This document shows positions 35,941 to 44,377 of a DNA stretch of 64,000 nt, in pieces. Origin of the DNA: Zetaproteobacteria bacterium. GTDB lineage: Bacteria > Pseudomonadota > Zetaproteobacteria > Mariprofundales > Mariprofundaceae. Made by a program: the position numbers and the translations under genes. The DNA lies in the NCBI GenBank assembly GCA_002753275.1, contig PEAA01000002.1, positions 1-64,000 of the forward strand. Reading direction: 5' to 3'. Position 1 is the first letter of the stretch; every line of letters begins with the position of its first letter. The notes under the pieces were generated by a model. The model was not told the origin of the DNA. It searched no databases and was given only the letters and a program-made list of their open reading frames with translations.

Positions 35941-38900
35941 GTGGGTTGAGAAGACTCTTTCATTGTGTGATTGAATACCGTGATCAACTGTTCCATATCA
36001 TAGGGTTTTTCTAGGAACCAACCGTCAAAGTGGAGTGATTCGTATTGGCTATGAAAGTCCGTAGTGGTATAGCCTGAAGAGATGATGACTTTCACATTTG
36101 CATCAATCTTTTTTAATGCCAAATAACATTCATCGCCATTCATCACGGGCATCACCATGTCGAGAAAGATTAAGTCGATGTGCTGATGATGTTTTTCGAA
36201 CTCTTCAACACCCAATTGTCCGTTCTCTGTAATGACTGTGGAGTGGCCCATGGATTGTAAGCGTGCTGCCAATACAGAGGCGACAAGTAGATCATCTTCA
36301 ATGATTAAAATATGCTGTGGGGGGGAGATCTCTTGGTTGTAATGGTGTGTGCTACTTTCGTAATGGGAGATCGATGCTCCTTCATCGGCAACCTTACTGG
36401 GAAGTACCACGGTGATGCTGCTACCATGCCCCATTGTTGAGCGAATATCAATGGCACCATGATGGCGTCGCACAATACTTGAGGCGACCGCCATGCCTAA
36501 ACCCCGTCCTGTTGCACGGGTTGAGAAGAATGGATCAAAAATATGATCAAGGACATGTTTTGACATGCCGCTGCCATTATCTTCAATGGTAAAGCTACAA
36601 AACTCACCGGGTTTGGCATGTTCACTGGTAAACATAAAAGCATCGAGCATGGGCTGGTTTAATGTGCGATGTTGGGTGGTAATGTTGATATGGCCGTGTT
36701 TGTTATGCATGGAGTCGCAAGCGTTGTGAATGAGCCCCTGAATAAGGTTTTCAATTTCTGCAACATCGACATCAATGCGGCTGTTTGAGGTGCCAAAATA
36801 GGTGTTTAAACCAATGTGGTCACCAATGATGGAGTGTATCAGCGGGTTCATCGATTGAATTAAGCGGTTCAGTGAGACCTCTTTGGAGGAGAGCCTGCCG
36901 GAACCGGAGTAAGAGAGCATCTCTTTGGAGAGACGCGCGGCATTTTTGGCTGCGATTAAAATGTTGTTTAGCATCTCCTGAGCTTGCGGATTGTGCGCAT
37001 TTTTTTCGAGTAAGATTTCACTGTTGCCGATAATGGGGGTGAGGAGATTGTTGAAATCATGGGCGATACCTCCCGCCATGAGTCCGAGCGCTTCAAGCCG
37101 CTGATGTTGCTCTTGCTCCAGGGCATGGTCACTCTTTTCACGCGCTTGCATTAATTCAATATAGGTCCGCATATCCCGTAGGACGATGGCCATGCCGATA
37201 GGCAATCCTTGATCATTGTTGAGTAATAATTCGGTAATGGCGACAGGAATTTCGCCTTGATCGTGGGTGTGGAGGATGCTTGCTTGTAATACCCCCTGTT
37301 TTTTCGGTGCATCGGTATAAGCAAGTAGCATGTCGAGTGCATTGTCGATATTTGCAACGCCATTGATCATTTGAAACTGTTGAGAGACCGATTCGATGAT
37401 GGTGAGCATTAAGGCCCCCTCATCGGCGCATTTGATTGGAATCAGGCCAATACGAATTTGGATGGGACTCTTATCGGCGCGTTGTGCATGAATCACGGCA
37501 CGCTCGGACATGATCAGGGATTTTCCTTGTTGAAAAAAATCATCACGCATTTTGCAATGTTCAGACTTGACCCGTGCAGGAACCAATATTTCAACCGGTT
37601 GATCAATCACATCTTTGGCACGATAGCCAAAGAGCGCTTCTGCCCGTTCATTGAAATGGGTGATATTTGCCTGTTGATTCACCAGTAGCATCGGCAGGGA
37701 TGCCGTGCGTAAGTCGTGGAAAAATTGCGGAATATCGGTGTGGTAGAGGTTTTCAATACGGTGGGCAGGGTCGGATGAGATGATCTGTTGGATGTTGATG
37801 GACGAAAGGGTGGGAAGAAGCTGGCTGACATTGCACGATTGGAGTAATTGAGGGTGATGAAATCCTGCCAATGATGCCGCATGCTCATTGGCTTCGGTAA
37901 TGGTTCCCTCAAGGTCACAAAAAATAATCCCATCATTCATGGCTTGTAAAATTTCATGGCGTTGAATCATGCGCTGCAGCAGTTGTTGTTGTTGTTGTTG
38001 TTGCGAGACTAGCGCTTGATGGTAGTCGTTAATGATATGGTGGATATCCCCGAATTCATCTTCGGGCGGGGTGATAGAAGGGGGGCGTTGATGTTGATGA
38101 TCGTCAATGTTTTTTAAGAGGTGGGTAAAGCGCATGGGTAAAAAACGGGTGGTGAAATAGACGATTAGAAGGAAAAATAGTAATAGAGAGAGGCTGGTGA
38201 CGAAGAGGATGATGTTCATTTTGTTGCGCGTGACCTCGATGTGTCGATCCAAGCTATGAAGAAGCTGATGCTGTTGCATCAGAAATGTGGTTTCCAACTG
38301 ATCGAGCATGTTCGGAATCACATGGATTTGTGTGAAATACGCTTCTTCATTGTTGGCGTATATCTTTTGAATTGACTCTCCTTGCATTTTTAATGTGATC
38401 GCGGCGAGCATGGCTTCGCGTTGCATGATGATAAATTGTTCGAACTGATCGATGGTGTTATTTTCAATGCTACTGGCGCGTAGCGTATTGATGGCGATGT
38501 GAATCTCTTTTTCAGCTTGATTGAAGGACTGGATGTAACGGCCTTCACCACGCAAAATATAGTTGTAATAGGCGTGCTGCAGTCCACCATAGCCAAGTTT
38601 GTAGTGGATGATATGAATGGCGTTTAAGATTAAGGCTGGGTGAACAAGTTCCTCCTCAGCGAACATGCCACGATTGATCATTTGCTGGTTAATCGTGTTT
38701 AATTTTACCTGAATGTGGTCGTAGATTTGGTTGATTGCATGAATGTAAGGGGTGTCATCGATACGCACTTCATGATCAATGATCTCGGGTGTATACATGC
38801 CCTTTTGATGCATTTCGCGAAGGGTAGTGAGCTTGTTGTGATATTCCGTGCCCATTTTGAGGATGTGGTCAAGTGCATCACGCTCTATTGTAGAGATTTG

Positions 38901-39242
38901 CTCCCGGCTGATAAGGTTGTAGTTGGTAATAGCTGCGATAAGCTTGTTTCTGCTTTGCTCTGCCATGGTCATGTAATCAGAGCGTCCCGTGATAACTGCC
39001 TGTTTAAATAGGGAAATTGAACCGTTATGGTCATCCATAAGCGCGATAGCTTTTTCTAAGCTTTCCGCTTTGCTCAGCCAATCAAGCCAGGTCTCTGCGA
39101 GCTTCTCTTCGTTGTGCAATTGCTCTGATGTAAGCCATACGCCAGTAACAAGAAGGAGAAGTACGCCGCCAAGAGAGGCAATTGCGATCCCTTTGTTTCG
39201 AATGGAACGAAAGTGCAATCGTGTGAGAAAGGTGGGGGGCAT
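35937..39242 (-). CDS. Membrane hybrid histidine kinase with PAS domains and receiver
   Basis: An 1,101-residue sensor. A transmembrane helix lies near 18-35, then a long helical periplasmic region (about 40-340), a second transmembrane helix (LFVTSLSLLLFFLLIVYF), a polyglutamine coiled stretch at about 413-421, a first PAS (NDGIIFCDLEGTITEANEHA) and a second PAS (FNERAEALFGYRAKDV). These are followed by a dimerisation domain with phospho-histidine in GGIAHDFNNLLTPI, an ATPase domain (DNGSGMSKHVLDHIFDPFF) and a C-terminal receiver with DLIFLDMVMPVMNG. The HDFNN-type kinase region is that of many fused PAS-kinase-receivers. The ATG has AGGAG 4 bases upstream. No output regulator is adjacent. 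Confidence 0.92.
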   Translation of the reverse strand: MPPTFLTRLHFRSIRNKGIAIASLGGVLLLLVTGVWLTSEQLHNEEKLAETWLDWLSKAESLEKAIALMDDHNGSISLFKQAVITGRSDYMTMAEQSRNKLIAAITNYNLISREQISTIERDALDHILKMGTEYHNKLTTLREMHQKGMYTPEIIDHEVRIDDTPYIHAINQIYDHIQVKLNTINQQMINRGMFAEEELVHPALILNAIHIIHYKLGYGGLQHAYYNYILRGEGRYIQSFNQAEKEIHIAINTLRASSIENNTIDQFEQFIIMQREAMLAAITLKMQGESIQKIYANNEEAYFTQIHVIPNMLDQLETTFLMQQHQLLHSLDRHIEVTRNKMNIILFVTSLSLLLFFLLIVYFTTRFLPMRFTHLLKNIDDHQHQRPPSITPPEDEFGDIHHIINDYHQALVSQQQQQQQLLQRMIQRHEILQAMNDGIIFCDLEGTITEANEHAASLAGFHHPQLLQSCNVSQLLPTLSSINIQQIISSDPAHRIENLYHTDIPQFFHDLRTASLPMLLVNQQANITHFNERAEALFGYRAKDVIDQPVEILVPARVKSEHCKMRDDFFQQGKSLIMSERAVIHAQRADKSPIQIRIGLIPIKCADEGALMLTIIESVSQQFQMINGVANIDNALDMLLAYTDAPKKQGVLQASILHTHDQGEIPVAITELLLNNDQGLPIGMAIVLRDMRTYIELMQAREKSDHALEQEQHQRLEALGLMAGGIAHDFNNLLTPIIGNSEILLEKNAHNPQAQEMLNNILIAAKNAARLSKEMLSYSGSGRLSSKEVSLNRLIQSMNPLIHSIIGDHIGLNTYFGTSNSRIDVDVAEIENLIQGLIHNACDSMHNKHGHINITTQHRTLNQPMLDAFMFTSEHAKPGEFCSFTIEDNGSGMSKHVLDHIFDPFFSTRATGRGLGMAVASSIVRRHHGAIDIRSTMGHGSSITVVLPSKVADEGASISHYESSTHHYNQEISPPQHILIIEDDLLVASVLAARLQSMGHSTVITENGQLGVEEFEKHHQHIDLIFLDMVMPVMNGDECYLALKKIDANVKVIISSGYTTTDFHSQYESLHFDGWFLEKPYDMEQLITVFNHTMKESSQPT
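37982..38003 (+). repeat. (GTT)7 trinucleotide repeat encoding polyglutamine
   Basis: Seven GTT units run across 37982-38002; on the minus strand these are CAA codons giving a glutamine tract in the hybrid kinase, in the linker between the second transmembrane helix and the first PAS domain. Length change by slippage would stay in frame. Confidence 0.8.
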
Positions 39243-39283
39243 GCATCTCCTGGGTTGGAAAAATTATCCAGCATGTGAATGGT

Positions 39284-39328
39284 TTCTTGATACGCTTATG
39301 ATAGTATGAAACGATTGATTGTAATCAA
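39284..39328 (-). promoter_or_regulatory. Candidate promoter of the hybrid kinase and TTGATT-GT-AATCAA palindrome
   Basis: On the minus strand TTGATT is followed after 16 bases by TACTAT, a fair sigma-70 promoter for the kinase at 39242. The -35 lies within a 14-base palindrome, TTGATT-GT-AATCAA (39315-39328), which also sits 30 bases upstream of the divergent Nudix gene and might be an operator. Confidence 0.4.
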
Positions 39329-39357
39329 ATACTATTTTTTGATTGGCAGGTCGAGAA

Positions 39358-40113
39358 ATGGCTGTGCTGCCGAGGGTGAATATGGATATGGTGTTGGATG
39401 AATACAATGGTGTTGTGATCGAACCTGCCTCGATCCCTAATGATCGGGTGCTTTTTCTTGCGGAATTGCAGCGGGTGATGGGTTTTGTGGCGCAGGAACA
39501 GAAAAATATTGTTTGGCTAACCTTGCCGCTGAGTCACGCTTTTCTTGTCGATATTGCCACAGATATGGGTTTTGAATTTCATAATTGTTTGCCGCAACAG
39601 CTCACGCTTATTCATCGCCCTTCCGCGGAGACTTTTGTACCTTTTGTGCCAACGCATACTGTCGGCGTGGGGGCATTGATTGTGCGAGAGGGGGCATTGT
39701 TGGTGGTCAAGGAGCGGCGCTCGCAGGGGTATAAATTACCCAGCGGACAGGTTGATTTGGCTGAGTCCCTTGCTTCTGCGGTGAGGCGTGAAGTGATGGA
39801 AGAGACTGGGATTGAGACGAGGTTTGGTTCTATTGTTGCGATATCAACGAAACATCCTTTTCAGTTTGGAAAATCGAATATTTATGTGATTTGTCAGTTG
39901 CAGGCGTTAAGTGAAGCGATCGAGGTGCATGATCAGCATGAGATTGAAGAGGCGTGTTGGGTGCACCATGTTGACTATCTTTCCGATGAGAAAAATCCGA
40001 CATTTCATCGCCATTTGGTTGAGCGTTTGATCTCGGCGCAGGGATTGGAATGGATGGAGCATCCTTTGAAAAGGGGCGATGATGCGCAAAGAGAACTCTT
40101 TTTTATGCGATGA
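39358..40113 (+). CDS. Nudix hydrolase with N-terminal pre-Nudix domain
   Basis: A 251-residue protein whose C-terminal half is a Nudix hydrolase: the box GQVDLAESLASAVRREVMEETGI fits Gx5Ex7REUxEExGU with all metal-binding glutamates. The first 95 residues match the pre-Nudix domain seen in NUDT6 and plant relatives (VVIEPASIPND, IVWLTLPLSHAFLVDIATDMGFEFHNC and the region ending LIHRPS). The substrate is unknown; NUDT6-like proteins are poorly characterised and nucleotide sugars, CoA esters or NADH are possible. I prefer ATG 39358 over TTG 39343, as AGGT lies about 8 bases upstream. Confidence 0.85.
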   Translation: MAVLPRVNMDMVLDEYNGVVIEPASIPNDRVLFLAELQRVMGFVAQEQKNIVWLTLPLSHAFLVDIATDMGFEFHNCLPQQLTLIHRPSAETFVPFVPTHTVGVGALIVREGALLVVKERRSQGYKLPSGQVDLAESLASAVRREVMEETGIETRFGSIVAISTKHPFQFGKSNIYVICQLQALSEAIEVHDQHEIEEACWVHHVDYLSDEKNPTFHRHLVERLISAQGLEWMEHPLKRGDDAQRELFFMR

Positions 40114-40151
40114 TCTTGCTTGTTTTTTGTAAATCTTTGGCGGAATGTTCC

Positions 40152-40179
40152 TTGCTATTTCAACATATTTTTTTATAGT
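40152..40179 (+). promoter_or_regulatory. Promoter of tpiA-secG
   Basis: TTGCTA (40152-40157), a 16-base spacer and TATAGT (40174-40179), with AT-rich flanks, 64 bases before the tpiA start. Confidence 0.5.
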
Positions 40180-40242
40180 TCCACATCATTTTTTGAAGGC
40201 TACAAAAAGATTTGTATTCGGTCGGTCTAAAGAGGGGTTGGT

Positions 40243-40980
40243 ATGACAGCACGGTGTTTGATTGCAGGGAACTGGAAAATGAATGGCACATTGGCAGAGG
40301 CCTTGAGTTTTGCCGATGGGCTGACTGCGTTGTCAAACGATGGCTCAAGTGGTGTGGAAGTTGCTTTGATGCCCCCTTATACATTGCTGCATAGCTTGCG
40401 TAGTGTGCTTGCCGATAAAGGCGTGCAACTGGGCGCACAAAATGTTTATACAGAGTGCAATGGCGCTTACACAGGCTCTATTTCAACCGCAATGTTGAAA
40501 GATGCCGGCTGTAAGTATGTGATACTGGGGCACTCTGAGCGGCGCAATACCATTGGTGAAGGCAATGCATTGATTCGTCGTAAGCTTGATGCGGTGTGGG
40601 CTGAGGGCTTGGTGCCGATCTTGTGTATTGGCGAGTTGCTGGAAGAGCGGGAGTCCAACCATACCAATGATGTGCTCAAGGCGCAGTTGAGTATTTTGAC
40701 GGCGGCTGATGCGGATAAGCCATTGGTGGTTGCCTACGAGCCGGTGTGGGCAATAGGAACGGGGAAAACAGCAACGCCTGAGCAGGTGGTTGAGACCCAT
40801 GCATTCGTGCATGAAGTGTTGGTTGATCTTGGCGCAGATCGCCAGGTTCTTTATGGTGGAAGTGTCAATGGTTCCAATGCGCAACAGTTGCTGCATAGCG
40901 CGGGTGTTGACGGCGCTTTGGTGGGCGGTGCAAGTTTGCAAGCAGCGTCGTTTATGCAAATTATTGAAGCTGCGAAATAG
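40243..40980 (+). CDS. tpiA: Triosephosphate isomerase
   Basis: Interconverts dihydroxyacetone phosphate and glyceraldehyde 3-phosphate in glycolysis and gluconeogenesis. The 245-residue barrel has AGNWKMNG with the catalytic lysine, VILGHSERR with the electrophilic histidine, VAYEPVWAIGTG with the catalytic glutamate, and the phosphate-binding YGGSVNGSN and GALVGGASL. GAGGGG precedes the ATG. It is followed by secG, the same pair seen in many proteobacteria. Confidence 0.97.
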   Translation: MTARCLIAGNWKMNGTLAEALSFADGLTALSNDGSSGVEVALMPPYTLLHSLRSVLADKGVQLGAQNVYTECNGAYTGSISTAMLKDAGCKYVILGHSERRNTIGEGNALIRRKLDAVWAEGLVPILCIGELLEERESNHTNDVLKAQLSILTAADADKPLVVAYEPVWAIGTGKTATPEQVVETHAFVHEVLVDLGADRQVLYGGSVNGSNAQQLLHSAGVDGALVGGASLQAASFMQIIEAAK

Positions 40981-41013
40981 TCTGGGCGAAGCAGGTTTAG
41001 GAGAGTAGATAGA

Positions 41014-41394
41014 ATGGCAACAATGCTAATGGTATTTCATGTGATTGTGGCAGTATTGCTCATTGGGGTGGTGCTGGTTCAGCGTGGTCAAGGCGCGGAT
41101 ATTGGCGCATCGTTTGGTGGCGGTGGTGCACAAACGCTTTTTGGTAGTCGTGGTTCGGGCTCATTTTTAGGTAAAATGACGGGGGCGTTGGCTGCAATTT
41201 TTATGGTGACCAGTTTGACCTTGGCGTTTTTTACTCAGCAAGAGAGTGGTTCTGTTGTCGATCGTGCTGCTGTGCCGGCGGTTCAGCAGGAGTCATTGCC
41301 AGATGCGGACGCATCTCAACCCTTGAGTGGCTCGGCATTGAAAGCTGAGGAAAGTACTCCTGCGGCAACAGATGCCTTGCCAGCCGCTGAATAA
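41014..41394 (+). CDS. secG: Preprotein translocase subunit SecG
   Basis: A 126-residue subunit of the SecYEG channel. Two transmembrane helices (VFHVIVAVLLIGVVLVQ and ALAAIFMVTSLTLAFF) flank the conserved cytoplasmic QGADIGASFGGGGAQTLFGSRGSGSFLGK. The C-terminal tail is Ala/Ser/Pro-rich and acidic. It follows tpiA after 33 bases with AGGAGAG upstream, and precedes tRNA-Leu, an arrangement conserved in many proteobacteria. Confidence 0.96.
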   Translation: MATMLMVFHVIVAVLLIGVVLVQRGQGADIGASFGGGGAQTLFGSRGSGSFLGKMTGALAAIFMVTSLTLAFFTQQESGSVVDRAAVPAVQQESLPDADASQPLSGSALKAEESTPAATDALPAAE

Positions 41395-41440
41395 GATGTA
41401 AAATGCGTCGCTCGCTTCGTTATGGGGCTGTGATTAAAAT

Positions 41441-41527
41441 GCCGAGGTGGTGAAATTGGTAGACACGCCATCTTGAGGGGGTGGTGAGCTTACGCTCGTG
41501 CTGGTTCGAGTCCAGTCCTCGGCACCA
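41441..41527 (+). tRNA. tRNA-Leu (anticodon GAG)
   Basis: An 87-nt class II tRNA with GCCGAGG/CCTCGGC acceptor arms, an encoded ACCA, a GGTTCGAGTCC T arm and a variable arm. The anticodon stem CCATC/GGTGG encloses TTGAGGG, giving GAG for CUC/CUU codons. It lies 46 bases after secG and is probably on the same transcript. Confidence 0.95.
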
Positions 41528-41597
41528 AATTGTGCATTGCTCTTGTTTTTTTGATAAGGGTTTTGCGTTAAGTATCCGGCAGTGTGTGCTGTCTTTT

Positions 41598-41620
41598 GCC
41601 CAATGTCTGGGCTTTTTATA
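41598..41620 (+). terminator. Terminator after tRNA-Leu
   Basis: GCCCA (41598-41602) and TGGGC (41608-41612) form a 5-bp stem with a 5-nt loop followed by TTTTTATA. It would end the tpiA-secG-tRNA-Leu transcript, and it lies inside the possible upstream extension of the IalB-like gene. Confidence 0.65.
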
Positions 41621-41635
41621 ATAGGGGTTCTCATC

Positions 41636-42115
41636 ATGTCAAATTCAACTGCCGGTTCAGTGCAGGTTCATCATGGTCAGTCATTTGGTCAGTGGGTTTT
41701 GCTTTGTCAGGCGACCGGCCCTAACCGTACTGTTTGTGCATTGCAGCAGATCTATTTTCAAGATGAGAGTCAGCAAGCACTTGCGGGTGGTTTTGTGTTT
41801 CAAAAGATTGATGCAGCTCATCCTGTACAACTTGTTTTACAAACTCCATGTGGCGTAGAAATTCCTGCGGGTGTGAAGTGGCAGCTTGATCAAGGCCCTG
41901 AGCAAGATGCTTTTTATAACACATGTGCTCCTCAGGGTGGAATTGTGATTTTGCCATTGGATGATATGCTCCTTCGTTTAATGCTCGATGCCAAAATGAT
42001 TACTCTTTATTATGTGGTTAATGGCCAGACCATGGCAGTGCAAGGCTCAACAGAAGGTTTGACGGATGCTTTCCAAGCGCTCGGTTGGGTTGAAGCTGCT
42101 GGTACGCTGCAGTAA
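41636..42115 (+). CDS. Invasion-associated locus B (IalB) family protein
   Basis: A 159-residue IalB-domain protein: FGQWVLLCQATGPNRTVCALQQIYF, TPCGVEIPAGVKWQLDQGP and a final FQALGWVE match the family, with paired cysteines usually forming disulfides in the periplasm. IalB members are common in Alphaproteobacteria and mostly uncharacterised outside Bartonella. I chose ATG 41636 (AGGGG 8 bases upstream), which leaves no signal peptide. The 18 codons upstream are hydrophobic (GLFIIGVLI) but coincide with the tRNA terminator and lack basic residues. Cellular location is therefore uncertain. Confidence 0.8.
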   Translation: MSNSTAGSVQVHHGQSFGQWVLLCQATGPNRTVCALQQIYFQDESQQALAGGFVFQKIDAAHPVQLVLQTPCGVEIPAGVKWQLDQGPEQDAFYNTCAPQGGIVILPLDDMLLRLMLDAKMITLYYVVNGQTMAVQGSTEGLTDAFQALGWVEAAGTLQ

Positions 42116-42159
42116 TCTAACCTTCCTATGTTTGTATCTTTGTCTTGCTGTTCATATCA

Positions 42160-43032
42160 ATGATTGATTTTGCAGGTGAAGATAAAGATCTTGATTTGGC
42201 GTTAATTAAGCAGCTCATTGACTCCATTCATATACCTAGTCCGCCGCAGTTGTTGCTGGATTTGCGAGAACTGTTGCAATCAGAGGATGCAGATCCTGAG
42301 GTGATTGCATCGATGTTGGGGCGTGATTCCGCCTTGGCTGCGAAAACCTTAACCATTGTCAACTCTCCCCTTTATAAGTTGAAAGAGCCCGTTAGCAGTA
42401 TTGCGCGAGCCGCAGTATTGCTGGGTCCACGCATTATTCAATCTGCGATTATTTCATCGGCTTTTCGTGAGATGGTGAGTGGTTTAATTGTTGAGAAATC
42501 ATTTTTGCATGAATATTGGCGCCATTCATTGAGTGTTGCTGAAATTTGTAAAGTGGTGGCAGAGCGTTTGCACGCTGCAAATCGATCGATCAATAGCAAT
42601 GATGCCTATTTGATGGGGCTTTTCCATGATGCAGGGATGGTTGTGTTGATGGTCAAAGACAATCAATATCTCCAGTCGATATTGCGCAGTAAAGCGCTTT
42701 ATGAGAATTTGGCTAATGTTGAAGCCGAAGATAGTTTGATCAATCATGCTGATGTGGCCTACTTTATGAGTAAGTCTTGGGGGTTGAGTGGCGATGTGCG
42801 TCGCGCAATTCGTTACCATCATGGGGCTCAAGATGCATTGGCATTGTCACCTGCGGCTGATAGTTATTTGTCGATCTTGATTATCGCTGAATATCTTTCG
42901 GTTTTGTATGATGAAGAGCAGATGTTTGGCTTGGAGTTTAGAAGTCAGCAAGAGATTATGGCCGCGATGCAGCGTGTGAATATGAGTATCGTTGATCTTA
43001 AAAAAGTGCAGGCGACCCTTCTCGATCTTTGA
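42160..43032 (+). CDS. HDOD-domain signalling protein
   Basis: A 290-residue protein made almost entirely of one HDOD domain, a non-catalytic HD-fold relative found in bacterial signalling. The sequence PSPPQLLLDLRELL, MLGRDSALAAKTLTIVNSPLY and the central LMGLFHDAGMVVL are typical. HDOD proteins act as scaffolds that bind kinases or GGDEF/EAL proteins and affect biofilm and chemotaxis. Neither the ATG at 42160 nor a TTG at 42145 has a clear ribosome binding site. It is a single gene between IalB-like and the protease. Confidence 0.85.
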   Translation: MIDFAGEDKDLDLALIKQLIDSIHIPSPPQLLLDLRELLQSEDADPEVIASMLGRDSALAAKTLTIVNSPLYKLKEPVSSIARAAVLLGPRIIQSAIISSAFREMVSGLIVEKSFLHEYWRHSLSVAEICKVVAERLHAANRSINSNDAYLMGLFHDAGMVVLMVKDNQYLQSILRSKALYENLANVEAEDSLINHADVAYFMSKSWGLSGDVRRAIRYHHGAQDALALSPAADSYLSILIIAEYLSVLYDEEQMFGLEFRSQQEIMAAMQRVNMSIVDLKKVQATLLDL

Positions 43033-43117
43033 AGTCGCAGCACTGTAAACGAAAGGCCTTAAATTTCCCTATTTGTCATCACTGTATTTTTTATGATGAA
43101 TAATTAGAGTCAAGGCC

Positions 43118-44377
43118 ATGTCTCTTTTTACAATTATTTTTATTGCAGTGCTGGCTGCTAAAATTTTGATGGAAGTGTGGTTGGAACAGCGTCATAGTCG
43201 GTATGTGCAATCGCATCGTAGTGCAGTACCCGGCTATTTCTCACATGCAATTTCGTTGGCATCACATCAAAAAGCGGCTGACTATACGGTAGCGAAGATT
43301 CGTCTCGGCCATTTTGAGGTGCTTTATGGCACGCTATTTTTCCTTTTTTGGACATTGGGTGGTGGGCTGGATGCGCTTGATTCGTTTTGGCATGCGCAAA
43401 CTGAGAGCCCTGTTTGGATGGGTTTAGGCTTTTTACTGACATTTATGTTGATCGTGACTCTTTTGGATCTCCCTTTTGAGATCTATCGAACCTTTGTTCT
43501 TGAGGCGAAATTTGGTTTCAATCGAACCTCGGTTGGACTTTTCTTGCTCGATTTCTTTAAGCAAATGCTGTTGATGGTGCTGATCAGCGCTCCCTTGATG
43601 GCATTGATCTTGTGGCTGATGGATAGCACTGGGGGATGGTGGTGGTTGTTGGCATGGGGGCTTTGGAGCAGTGTGATGTTGGCGATGATGTGGGTTTACC
43701 CAACCTTGATCGCACCGCTGTTTAATAAATTTCAACCGCTGGAAGAGGGCGAGTTAAAAGATCGTATTGAAGCGTTGCTTGAGCGTTGTGGTTTTTCAAG
43801 CCAGGGATTGTTTGTGATGGATGGCTCTAAACGCTCGGGCCACGGTAATGCCTACTTTACAGGAATGGGTAATGCCAAGCGAATCGTTTTTTTTGATACC
43901 TTGATTGAAAAACTGACTCCGGAAGAGACGGAAGCTGTCTTGGCGCATGAGTTGGGTCACTTTAAGTGCCATCATATTAAGAAAAGAATTTTCACGGCAC
44001 TTTTTGGCTTGTTGATTGCCTTTGCGATTTTGGGTTTCCTTGGCAGTAAGCTTTGGTTTTATAATGGACTTGGGGTCTTGTTACCCTCTAACCATGTGCT
44101 GTTGGTGCTTTTTATGCTTGCCGTCCCGCTCTTTTCGTTTTGGCTTTCGCCCCTTTCTGCGATGGTTTCTCGTGCGCATGAGTTTGAGGCCGACCGCTAT
44201 GCGACACTTCATAGTGATGGCAAAGCACTTGCGTCCGCCTTGGTCAAGTTGTATGAAGATAACGCCAGTACGCTGACGCCAGATCCACTCTACTCCGCAT
44301 GGCACGATTCACACCCCCCCGCCTATATTCGCATCTCGGCGATAGAAACACGACTTAAGGAGAAACCACATGGCTGA
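43118..44377 (+). CDS. M48-family membrane zinc protease (CAAX protease 1 / Ste24-like)
   Basis: A 419-residue integral membrane metalloprotease. The zinc motif LAHELGHFKCHH (HExxH) and the downstream glutamate ligand in SRAHEFEADRYA are present, with several hydrophobic segments before and between them as in Ste24/HtpX relatives. Bacterial members lack prenylated substrates and are thought to take part in membrane protein quality control. The trhP gene begins inside its last codons (8-base overlap), so the two are cotranslated, though no functional connection is known. Confidence 0.92.
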   Translation: MSLFTIIFIAVLAAKILMEVWLEQRHSRYVQSHRSAVPGYFSHAISLASHQKAADYTVAKIRLGHFEVLYGTLFFLFWTLGGGLDALDSFWHAQTESPVWMGLGFLLTFMLIVTLLDLPFEIYRTFVLEAKFGFNRTSVGLFLLDFFKQMLLMVLISAPLMALILWLMDSTGGWWWLLAWGLWSSVMLAMMWVYPTLIAPLFNKFQPLEEGELKDRIEALLERCGFSSQGLFVMDGSKRSGHGNAYFTGMGNAKRIVFFDTLIEKLTPEETEAVLAHELGHFKCHHIKKRIFTALFGLLIAFAILGFLGSKLWFYNGLGVLLPSNHVLLVLFMLAVPLFSFWLSPLSAMVSRAHEFEADRYATLHSDGKALASALVKLYEDNASTLTPDPLYSAWHDSHPPAYIRISAIETRLKEKPHG

